From an uncultured Christensenella sp. (GTDB lineage Bacteria > Bacillota > Clostridia > Christensenellales > UBA3700), in NCBI GenBank assembly GCA_910583735.1, contig CAJTXS010000044.1, positions 1 through 5,222 of the forward strand: a stretch of DNA of 5,222 bases, in the 5' to 3' direction. The notes below the pieces were generated by a model, which saw only the letters and a program-made list of their open reading frames with translations, was not told the origin of the DNA and searched no databases. Positions 1 through 4,371 of this stretch are shown here, piece after piece. How positions within the stretch are numbered: position 1 is the first letter of the stretch; every line of letters starts with the position of its first letter. Position numbers and translations under genes: made by a program.

Positions 1-278
1 ACGAAAGGTTTCCCGAAGTATCCGCGCTGATAAAAGAAGGCGCTTCGATAGAAAGTATAGAAAAGTTTGCATTTGAAAGAATTCAGGAAGCCGTCGAGTG
101 CATTTTGTACCAACTCGGCGACCAGGAGTCCGCGGAATGCGCAGACGTATTCGACGAAATTGATTTTTCTCAAATGAATTCACTAAGACTTATGGAAGTC
201 GGCCCCGACGGAAAACCGACGGGGCGCTACGCCGTTGAGCTTCACGGAAAAATCCCGTTTGCAGATATGGAAGATTAA
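1..278 (+). CDS. C-terminal fragment of an unrecognised acidic protein
   Basis: The frame is open from the window edge (first full codon at 3) to the TAA at 276-278, giving 91 visible residues; the start lies outside the window. I do not recognise the family. The fragment is rich in Glu and Asp. It begins with a probable amphipathic helical stretch (EKFAFERIQEAVECILYQLG) and ends with a more beta-like tail (RLMEV, GRYAVELHGKIPFADMED), so it looks like a small soluble cytoplasmic protein. It has three cysteines in no metal-binding pattern, and no signal peptide or membrane segment in the visible part. Base composition is visibly more GC-rich than the next gene, and 65 bases separate the two with no clear terminator hairpin between them. 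That it is coding rests on the long open frame and protein-like composition; function is unknown. Confidence 0.7.
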   Translation, partial: ERFPEVSALIKEGASIESIEKFAFERIQEAVECILYQLGDQESAECADVFDEIDFSQMNSLRLMEVGPDGKPTGRYAVELHGKIPFADMED

Positions 279-315
279 CCGTGTTTTTTGCCTTTGATAT
301 GATAGATTATAAATT

Positions 316-563
316 AAATTTCAATTTTACGAGGCGTTAAAAAATGAGTAAATATGAGCCGTTATGGAAGTATTTAGAAGATAATAATAAAGAAAGATAT
401 ATATTATCTTATGAAGAAATCAAGAACATTTTAGGGTTTGAAATAAATCATTCGTTTTTGACTTATAAGAAAGAGGCAAAAGAATATGGTTATGAAGTCG
501 GCAAAATATCAATGAAAGAAAGGACAGTAATTTTCAACAGGTTATAACTATAAATTTCAATTT
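316..563. repeat. 12-bp direct repeat flanking the DUF7662-like gene
   Basis: The sequence AAATTTCAATTT occurs at 316-327, just before the ribosome binding site, and again at 552-563, just after the stop codon. Flanking bases are partly alike too: ATTATAAA precedes the left copy, CTATA precedes the right copy, and TTACGAGGCG and TTAGCG follow. With only 12 AT-rich bases, chance is a real alternative. If genuine, the repeat would mark the edges of a small inserted or excisable unit. Confidence 0.35.
344..547 (+). CDS. DUF7662-like small protein (67 aa)
   Basis: A complete small gene with ATG at 344 preceded by GAGG at 331-334, 9 bases away; its own terminator follows. From memory the sequence matches a widespread family of 65-80 aa proteins in Firmicutes, now DUF7662, whose members share an MSKYEPLW-type start, a central EEIxxILGFxIxHSFLxYKKE segment and a GYEVGKISMKExTVIFxR ending. 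All three parts are present here and the length is normal, so it seems intact. The molecular function is not known. Small size, many Lys and Glu and no signal peptide suggest a soluble cytoplasmic protein, perhaps binding nucleic acid or protein; that is inference. GC content is about 26% by hand count, clearly below the neighbours, which with the flanking repeat and private terminator suggests acquisition as a single-gene unit. The family name comes from pattern recognition, not a search. Confidence 0.8.
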   Translation: MSKYEPLWKYLEDNNKERYILSYEEIKNILGFEINHSFLTYKKEAKEYGYEVGKISMKERTVIFNRL

Positions 564-573
564 AGCGTAGAAT

Positions 574-609
574 GACCGATAAGAAACACCCATCTTGTCG
601 GTCTTTTTT
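574..609 (+). terminator. Rho-independent terminator of the DUF7662-like gene
   Basis: Ten-base stem GACCGATAAG (574-583) pairs with CTTGTCGGTC (594-603), the only imperfection being a U-G wobble, around a 10-base loop. A run of six T follows at 604-609. It begins 26 bases after the stop codon of the 67-aa gene, in the right orientation and at the usual distance. Confidence 0.88.
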
Positions 610-612
610 ATT

Positions 613-721
613 TTATGGCGGATTGACTACTTTTTGCAGGTTTAGGTGTCCTCCACAATTAAGCCTTTCGGACTTCGGTTGTAGCACAGTTCTTGCAAAA
701 GTAAACGGCAAAAAATAAGCG
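613..721 (-). other. Leader-like module, copy A (degraded, minus strand)
   Basis: Read on the minus strand, this stretch is a diverged and shortened copy of the plus-strand module at 788-955. In the same order it has CGCTTATTTTTTG (721-709), GTTTACTTTTGC (706-695), ACTGTGCTAC (690-681), a CCGAAAGG hairpin with GAAA loop inside AAGTCC/GGCTT, then GGAGG (654-650) and an 8-codon frame CTG-Q-K-V-V-N-P-P-stop (639-613). Copy B has an ATG where this copy has CTG, so this one is probably dead. The ordered blocks separated by deletions imply common descent of the two copies. What the module does is unknown: a 5' untranslated leader, a small structured RNA, or the edge of a lost mobile element are all possible. 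Confidence 0.55.
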
Positions 722-745
722 CTTAAAATTTGAATATTGTCTTGA

Positions 746-774
746 AAGTCTGACGGAAAACGTCGGGCTTTTTT
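746..774 (+). terminator. Rho-independent terminator-type hairpin
   Basis: Stem AAGTCTGACG (746-755) pairs with CGTCGGGCTT (761-770), with two U-G wobbles and a GAAAA loop, and runs into six T (769-774). No protein gene ends immediately upstream on the plus strand, so it would stop read-through or an untranslated transcript. It lies almost at the centre of the inverted pair of leader modules (613-721 and 788-955). Confidence 0.75.
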
Positions 775-787
775 GTTATGCAAATAA

Positions 788-955
788 CGCACTTATTTTT
801 TGGTAACGGGACGCAGATATAGACCTGTCGTTTACTTTCGCTGCCTCGCCAAATCAAAGCCTTATCACACCCGAACAGTGCTACTTTGCCCCTGCCGAAA
901 GGCTAATAAAATCACGGAGGTTTAGAAAATGCAAAAAGTAGTTTACTCGGTTTGA
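788..955 (+). other. Leader-like module, copy B (plus strand) with strong RBS
   Basis: This is the more complete copy of the duplicated module. Ordered landmarks are CGCACTTATTTTTTG (788-802), GTTTACTTTCGC (830-841), ACAGTGCTAC (about 875-884), a GCC-GAAA-GGC hairpin with a GNRA loop (895-904), ACGGAGG (914-920) and an ATG at 929. The pattern of a long conserved leader, small hairpin, strong Shine-Dalgarno and start codon looks like the 5' region of a well-translated gene, but only eight codons follow before a stop. The leader resembles, from unverified memory, leaders seen in Firmicutes conjugative elements. I would read it as the stump of such a gene or as a leader-peptide unit. Confidence 0.5.
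929..955 (+). other. 8-codon micro-ORF MQKVVYSV, leader peptide or gene stump
   Basis: ATG at 929, eight codons, TGA at 953-955. GGAGG at 916-920 lies 8 bases upstream, the best-placed ribosome binding site in this region. The related copy on the minus strand (639-613) keeps QKVV and also stops after eight codons, though from CTG and with a different ending. That supports the first codons having once been coding. Either this is a true leader peptide ahead of the hairpin at 966-989, or a larger gene has been cut away just after codon 8. Confidence 0.35.
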
Positions 956-965
956 AACAATAATA

Positions 966-997
966 AAGAGAGATGCGTGCGCCTCTCTTCTCCTTTT
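966..997. terminator. Weak terminator-like hairpin after the micro-ORF
   Basis: Seven-base stem AAGAGAG (966-972) / CTCTCTT (983-989) around a 10-base loop. On the plus strand only a mixed pyrimidine tail TCTCCTTTT follows; on the minus strand the downstream side reads TATTATTGTTT. Either direction is possible and neither U run is ideal. Starting 10 bases after the micro-ORF stop, it could act as an attenuator or transcript end. Confidence 0.4.
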
Positions 998-1241
998 ATC
1001 GGTAATCGCAGATTATGTAATCCGCTGATTATCTCAAGCGCTTTGCCGATTTCACTTTAGTTGAATTTATTGTTTTGCAAGTGCCGCGCGAGTTTAATAG
1101 ATAAAAATCAATGCGCACCTTATACCGCGCTTTACGCATTGTCAAAGCATATTACAAACGAAATATTGCCCATACTTATCGTTAGCACACGCCCTAAGAA
1201 TTATTAATTGTATATCAAAAGTATAATTAATCCCAATTACC
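998..1241. other. Gene-free stretch with hairpins and palindromes
   Basis: No convincing gene is visible on either strand. It holds two short direct repeats, GCAGATTAT (1007-1015) and GCTGATTAT (1023-1031), the first lying within the near-palindrome GATTATGTAATC (1010-1021). A 7-bp hairpin CAATGCG (1109-1115) / CGCATTG (1135-1141) has a 19-base loop. An AT-rich hairpin lies at 1203-1231, with ATTAATT pairing AATTAAT and inner pairs closing a 7-base loop. None has a U run, so I do not call them terminators. The last hairpin ends 10 bases before the -35 of the acetyltransferase promoter and could be an operator. A small RNA cannot be excluded. Confidence 0.4.
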
Positions 1242-1271
1242 TTAACGCATGACAGATTAATCTGATATAAT
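1242..1271 (+). promoter_or_regulatory. Extended -10 promoter of the GNAT gene with palindromic spacer
   Basis: A perfect TATAAT at 1266-1271 is preceded by TG one base upstream (TGATATAAT), the extended -10 form. TTAACG at 1242-1247 gives a 4/6 match to a -35 box at 18-bp spacing. The spacer holds the perfect 12-bp palindrome CAGATTAATCTG (1253-1264), well placed for a repressor that would block RNA polymerase. Expected transcription start is about 1278, the A of the ATG. Confidence 0.65.
1253..1264. promoter_or_regulatory. 12-bp palindrome, candidate operator
   Basis: CAGATTAATCTG is identical to its reverse complement and sits between the -35 and -10 boxes of the acetyltransferase promoter, overlapping the TG of the extended -10. 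Symmetry and position fit a dimeric regulator site; the regulator is unknown. Confidence 0.4.
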
Positions 1272-1275
1272 ACTT

Positions 1276-1299
1276 ATATGATAAGCAATATTAATTACA
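1276..1299 (+). repeat. 24-bp repeat, copy 1 (over the GNAT start codon)
   Basis: These 24 bases match 2275-2298 at 22 positions with no gaps. The core ATAAGCAATA (1281-1290) is identical in both. Here the copy covers the start codon and first seven codons (MISNINY) of the acetyltransferase; the other copy overlaps the -10 box and leader of the DUF885 gene. Confidence 0.55.
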
Positions 1300-1706
1300 A
1301 GATAAGATACGTAAATGATGCCGATAAGGACTTTTGGTTTTCTCTCGACAAGCATTTGAGCGTCGCTCAATTCGAGAAAAAAGTCCGCGACAGGCAGGGC
1401 TATATATTGAGTGTCGACGACACGCCTATAGCTATTTTACGCTATAACTTATTTTGGGACAACACGCCCTTTTGCACAATGCTCTATGTCAGCCAATCCT
1501 ATCAAAATCAAGGCTACGGAACAGCTTTAATGAACTATTGGGAAAACGAAATGCAATCGCTCGGCTACGACTTATTACTGGTATCCACACGAGCCGACGA
1601 AACGTCGCAATACTTTTATCGAAAAATCGATTATATCGATTGCGGCGCTTTGGACATTGTAAATCAAGCGACCGAATTAATCTTGTATAAGCGCATTAAC
1701 AATTAA
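1278..1706 (+). CDS. GNAT-family N-acetyltransferase (142 aa)
   Basis: A complete GCN5-related acetyltransferase, expected to move an acetyl group from acetyl-CoA to an amine of a small molecule or protein in the cytoplasm. The fold order fits: an N-terminal strand YKIRYV (residues 7-12), the central strands GYILSVDD and PIAILRYNLF (about 41-59), then TMLYV leading into the acetyl-CoA pyrophosphate loop QNQGYGTAL (residues 76-84, matching Q/RxxGxG/A), and a late motif YFYRKIDYIDCGAL (112-125) corresponding to the usual FYxKxGFxxxG. Length is normal for a single domain. The substrate cannot be read from sequence. ATG at 1278 is the first possible start after the in-frame TGA at 1263 and is needed to include the first strand. 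It has no ribosome binding site and sits 6 bases after TATAAT, so the transcript is probably leaderless. Confidence 0.9.
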   Translation: MISNINYKIRYVNDADKDFWFSLDKHLSVAQFEKKVRDRQGYILSVDDTPIAILRYNLFWDNTPFCTMLYVSQSYQNQGYGTALMNYWENEMQSLGYDLLLVSTRADETSQYFYRKIDYIDCGALDIVNQATELILYKRINN

Positions 1707-1735
1707 TATACCGCATAAACGGTTAGCATTTATAA

Positions 1736-1807
1736 AGGTCAAAAGGACCTGTTAATCACAATTATAAGCGTTGCACTGCGCAGCAAATACGGGGCGGCGC
1801 ATTTTTT
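1736..1807 (+). terminator. Weak hairpins after the GNAT gene, possible terminator
   Basis: AGGTC (1736-1740) pairs with GACCT (1746-1750) around AAAAG, but no U run follows. Further on, TGCGC (1777-1781) can pair with GCGCA (1797-1801), immediately followed by six T (1802-1807). The second stem is only five pairs with a 15-base loop, so it is a marginal terminator about 70 bases past the stop codon. Confidence 0.35.
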
Positions 1808-1813
1808 AATTTA

Positions 1814-1843
1814 TTACCAAGGGTATGTACTGCCTCATATATT
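1814..1843 (+). promoter_or_regulatory. Possible promoter of the 102-aa gene
   Basis: TTACCA (1814-1819), an 18-base spacer and TATATT (1838-1843) make a moderate sigma-70-type match, about 55 bases before the ATG at 1898. The region is AT-rich, so such matches are easily found; support is mainly position between two unlinked genes. Confidence 0.3.
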
Positions 1844-1897
1844 CATTTTCGATACCGCGGGTCTGCACTTACCTCAATAATCTTTAGGAGTATATTA

Positions 1898-2206
1898 ATG
1901 ATTACAGCTCAGCAAATACGTCAAGACTTAATGGAGATACGCTACTACTACGTCCACCGCGAAGAATTGGACAAAGCGGCTGATATAATCGGAGAGAACG
2001 CGACTGTTAAAAAAATTATGCGATATAACCAAGCCGTAGCAGATGCGCCGCCAAGACTATATCATATATATTACTGCCTGTATGTAATGAACAACTCTCA
2101 GTCGGCGCTCGCTTACGAGTGGGACATGAGCGCGGATTATATCAGACAGCTGAATTGCAAGCTTCTCCAACACCTTTTACTCAGCTTACATGACGATACA
2201 CTGTAA
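1898..2206 (+). CDS. Small helix-turn-helix protein resembling sigma-70 region 4 (102 aa)
   Basis: ATG at 1898 follows AGGAG (1886-1890) at 7 bases, a strong ribosome binding site, so the gene is probably translated as shown. I do not recognise a named family. The N-terminal half (residues 4-50) looks helical and charged, with IRYYYVHREELDKAADIIG and VKKIMRYNQAVADAP. The C-terminal half reads PPRLYHIYYCLYVMNN (51-66), then SQSALAYEW (67-75), a turn DMS (76-78) and ADYIRQLNCKLLQHLL (79-94). That matches a sigma-70 region 4 or phage ArpU-type layout: a helix ending in xxxxLYxxxxSQxxLA, turn, then a recognition helix starting SxxYIRQL. A DNA-binding role is therefore inferred. No sigma region 2 is present, so it is not a full sigma factor. 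It is 113 bases upstream of the DUF885 gene, which has its own promoter. Confidence 0.75.
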   Translation: MITAQQIRQDLMEIRYYYVHREELDKAADIIGENATVKKIMRYNQAVADAPPRLYHIYYCLYVMNNSQSALAYEWDMSADYIRQLNCKLLQHLLLSLHDDTL

Positions 2207-2221
2207 CGTAAGCTCACAAAA

Positions 2222-2248
2222 CCGATGCGCGACAAGACTTACAATCGG
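2222..2248. promoter_or_regulatory. Dyad upstream of the DUF885 promoter
   Basis: CCGAT (2222-2226) and ATCGG (2244-2248) form a 5-bp dyad with a 17-base centre, ending three bases before the -35 box. It could be an operator or a weak hairpin after the HTH gene; no U run follows. Confidence 0.25.
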
Positions 2249-2251
2249 CAA

Positions 2252-2281
2252 TTGACATACAAATTAATAAAGTGATATCAT
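2252..2281 (+). promoter_or_regulatory. Promoter of the DUF885 peptidase gene
   Basis: A consensus TTGACA (2252-2257), an 18-base spacer and TATCAT (2276-2281, one mismatch to TATAAT). Expected transcription start is near 2287, leaving a leader of about 33 bases that contains the GGGAGG site. The -10 box lies inside the palindrome TGATATCA (2273-2280) and at the left end of the 24-bp repeat shared with the GNAT start. Confidence 0.65.
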
Positions 2282-2298
2282 AAGCAATATAAATTACA
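2275..2298 (+). repeat. 24-bp repeat, copy 2 (in the DUF885 promoter and leader)
   Basis: This matches 1276-1299 at 22 of 24 positions. Read in the matching phase it still spells ISNINY, but with ATC in place of the ATG, and runs to a TAA overlapping the DUF885 start. It is therefore either a shared regulatory sequence or a remnant of a duplicated acetyltransferase start. Confidence 0.5.
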
Positions 2299-2319
2299 TA
2301 TACGGCTGGGAGGTCTGCT

Positions 2320-4176
2320 GTGAATAAACGCGTAAAATTGCTTGTAATACTGATATGCGTGACAATGCTTGTCGCAAGCATGAGCGTAGGTTTTGCCGCC
2401 TGCGACAGCGCTGAAAGCGCGGCGAGGAAGCTCAACGAGCTGGCTGACGAAACGGCGCTTTTCTTGCTCGGCAACGACGCTAACAGCTGGAACACTCTGT
2501 CGATTAATCCGAAAGAATCTTTCGGTTACGAAAGAAGCTCCGAGCCCAAGTGGTATTCATATTCCCGTATAACCAACACGGACATTAAGGAAATACGCTA
2601 CGCCTTTAACTATCTTAATAAAAAATTATCCAAGATAAAATCAAGCAAGTTGAGCGGCTCCGACCTTGCGACATATTATACGCTCAAGCAGACGCTTAGC
2701 TCTTACATCGATTACTACGGATCCGAGTACGCTAAAGACTTTCAGCTAATCGACGGCGGGTATATCAATTCTCAAGGCGGTTATGTCGCCGACTTTACGA
2801 GCGCGGTAGAAAATTACGCTCTGCGCAACACAGACGACGTTCAAGACTTACTGTCGATGACGCAGTCGTGTAAAGACTCCTTTGCGACTTATCTCGACTA
2901 TGCAAGAGACAGAGCCGAGTCGGGATATCCGCTGTATGACAGCTCTATCAACGGCATGATAGAGTATCTCGACGAAGTATCAGCCCAGGGCGATAATTAT
3001 TACCTGTACGACTACGTAAACGGCAGAATAGACGGCGCGGCATTCTTGAGCGACAGCGAGAAAATTAATTATAAAGACAAATTCCGCATAGCTTTGAAAG
3101 GCAGCTTTATGCCGGGAGTAAAGGCTCTTGCACGCGGTCTTACCAACTACCGCGGATATGTCAAGACGACCAATAAGAGCTATCTCGCCGCGTACGGCAA
3201 TAAAGGCAAGGAATTATATAAGTGGCTGTTTGCCAATAAGACGGGCGCCGATATCGACCTTGAGAGCGCTTATCTTAAGCTCTTCGAGGCATACGACAGA
3301 TACAATACGCAGGCGCAAGCTATATTAGAGGAAATGGAGTCTATAAAGGATACGGAGCGAGCTTTATATGATAAGTTTAACGCCTACGCAAGCGGAGAAA
3401 AGAAGCTGCTCGACTTGACTGACCCCGAAGAAATATTGAGTTATCTCAAGACTGCGGCTAATGATATCGTGCCCCGGCTTAATACAATGCCCGAGATAGA
3501 TTTCAAGTATATGGACGACACCGTAGCCAAGCGCACGCCTACAATAGCATACTACATCCTATCGCCCGTTGACGAACAGAACTCTACCGAGCACATCACG
3601 CTCAATCCTTACTATATCGAAAATATGCCCGAAGAGATATTGCTTACCACAATAGCGCACGAAGGCTATCCGGGGCATCTGTACGCATATGTTAACGCCA
3701 AGGAAAAGGGCGCGTCGTTAATATCGTCCGTTATGACTTCCAAAGCATTCTCCGAAGGCTGGGCGGTATATGCGCAGATAACTCTGCTCCAAAATATCGC
3801 GGCATCCTCGCAAGACGATGCGCTCGTCAAGTTCTGCACTTACAGCTACTGCGATACAGTAGCCGATTATATCATTGCGGTAATAATGGATATGCAGATC
3901 AACTACTTGGGCTTATCGGTGCAAGACTATATCGCCAACGGCATGGACGAGGATTCTGTGCGTCATACTATGGAATTGGTTATGGAATCCCCTGCAATGT
4001 ACGTACCTTACGGCTACGGAATTTATGCAATGCTGGATCTGCATGATAAGGCTAAATCAGCCCTTGGAGATAAGTATAACGAGGTAGAATATAACGGCGT
4101 GCTGCTCTCCGACGGCATGGGACCCGCGCTCACGAGAGCCGAGCAACTGACACAAGAGTATATCAAAAGCAAATAG
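2320..4176 (+). CDS. Exported DUF885-family zinc metallopeptidase, possible lipoprotein (618 aa)
   Basis: GTG start at 2320 with GGGAGG (2308-2313) six bases upstream. The N-terminus has a short basic region (MNKRVK) and a hydrophobic stretch to about residue 26, then GFAAC with Cys28. This could be a lipobox with an unusual Phe at -3, or a plain signal peptidase I site, so the protein should act outside the membrane. The rest matches DUF885 in length and order: a long helical region, then the gluzincin-like motif HEGYPGH (residues 447-453), and SEGWAVY (478-484) supplying the glutamate ligand. The C-terminal part ESPAMYVPYGYGIYAML, LGDKYNEVEYNGVLLSDG, MGPAL replaces the usual PGQALSYKIG...LG..FD..FHD..L..G..PL region. 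All zinc-binding residues are present, so it is probably an active peptidase. Substrate is unknown; peptide scavenging is a reasonable inference. Codon use matches the chromosome-like neighbours. Confidence 0.9.
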   Translation: MNKRVKLLVILICVTMLVASMSVGFAACDSAESAARKLNELADETALFLLGNDANSWNTLSINPKESFGYERSSEPKWYSYSRITNTDIKEIRYAFNYLNKKLSKIKSSKLSGSDLATYYTLKQTLSSYIDYYGSEYAKDFQLIDGGYINSQGGYVADFTSAVENYALRNTDDVQDLLSMTQSCKDSFATYLDYARDRAESGYPLYDSSINGMIEYLDEVSAQGDNYYLYDYVNGRIDGAAFLSDSEKINYKDKFRIALKGSFMPGVKALARGLTNYRGYVKTTNKSYLAAYGNKGKELYKWLFANKTGADIDLESAYLKLFEAYDRYNTQAQAILEEMESIKDTERALYDKFNAYASGEKKLLDLTDPEEILSYLKTAANDIVPRLNTMPEIDFKYMDDTVAKRTPTIAYYILSPVDEQNSTEHITLNPYYIENMPEEILLTTIAHEGYPGHLYAYVNAKEKGASLISSVMTSKAFSEGWAVYAQITLLQNIAASSQDDALVKFCTYSYCDTVADYIIAVIMDMQINYLGLSVQDYIANGMDEDSVRHTMELVMESPAMYVPYGYGIYAMLDLHDKAKSALGDKYNEVEYNGVLLSDGMGPALTRAEQLTQEYIKSK

Positions 4177-4205
4177 CGCTAATAAAACATATTAACGGCT
4201 ATTGC

Positions 4206-4274
4206 CTACTGTCGATAAATTGTGTATTAATTTGACATTTTCGTCATACGACAGATATTAATACTCGACAGTAG
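4206..4274. repeat. 69-bp interrupted inverted repeat with three CGACAG motifs
   Basis: Outer arms CTACTGTCGA (4206-4215) and TCGACAGTAG (4265-4274) are perfect complements. Inner arms GTATTAAT (4224-4231) and ATTAATAC (4257-4264) also pair, with an 8-base bulge on the left side only. The centre has TGAC/GTCA (4233-4236, 4243-4246). CGACAG occurs directly at 4249-4254 and 4266-4271 and inverted at 4209-4214. There is no U run. It lies 30 bases past the DUF885 stop and may be a 3' mRNA structure, a protein-binding site or a small repeat element. Confidence 0.6.
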
Positions 4275-4299
4275 ACTTAATTATACAATTAAATTAATA

Positions 4300-4354
4300 G
4301 GCGCGGATATATTCAGGCGGAGCAAGTCATTGCCGCTTATCATATATCCGCGCC
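4300..4354. terminator. Strong 13-bp hairpin between convergent genes, probable bidirectional terminator
   Basis: GGCGCGGATATAT (4300-4312) pairs perfectly with ATATATCCGCGCC (4342-4354). A second stem sits inside, GCGG (4317-4320) with CCGC (4333-4336) and CAA/TTG beyond a two-base bulge. The location between two convergent stop codons (4176 and 4372) suggests transcription termination or mRNA protection in both directions. Neither flank has a proper U run (plus side GCTATAATTAATC, minus side CTATTAATTTAATTG), so it is not a textbook intrinsic terminator. Confidence 0.55.
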
Positions 4355-4371
4355 GCTATAATTAATCTATA

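Noticed and set aside
613..955. CRISPR array or transposon terminal repeats
   Set aside because: There are only two diverged copies, in inverted orientation, with blocks in the order of a leader; no regular spacers and no transposase lie between them.
788..955. Firm assignment to an integrative conjugative element
   Set aside because: The leader is reminiscent of such elements, but no relaxase, recombinase, T4SS gene or attachment site is in the window; kept only as a possibility.
1081..1141. tRNA or known riboswitch in the gene-free region
   Set aside because: The 7-bp CAATGCG/CGCATTG stem has a 19-base loop with no cloverleaf, no TTCGA arm, and no riboswitch core I recognise.
1454..1690. 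Second open frame inside the acetyltransferase gene
   Set aside because: It lies wholly within the GNAT gene in another frame, has no ribosome binding site and resembles no protein I know.
2214..2495. Minus-strand open frame of 93 codons over the DUF885 start
   Set aside because: It overlaps the promoter, ribosome binding site and signal peptide of a clearly recognisable gene and has a low-complexity Ala/Ser-rich composition typical of an antisense shadow.
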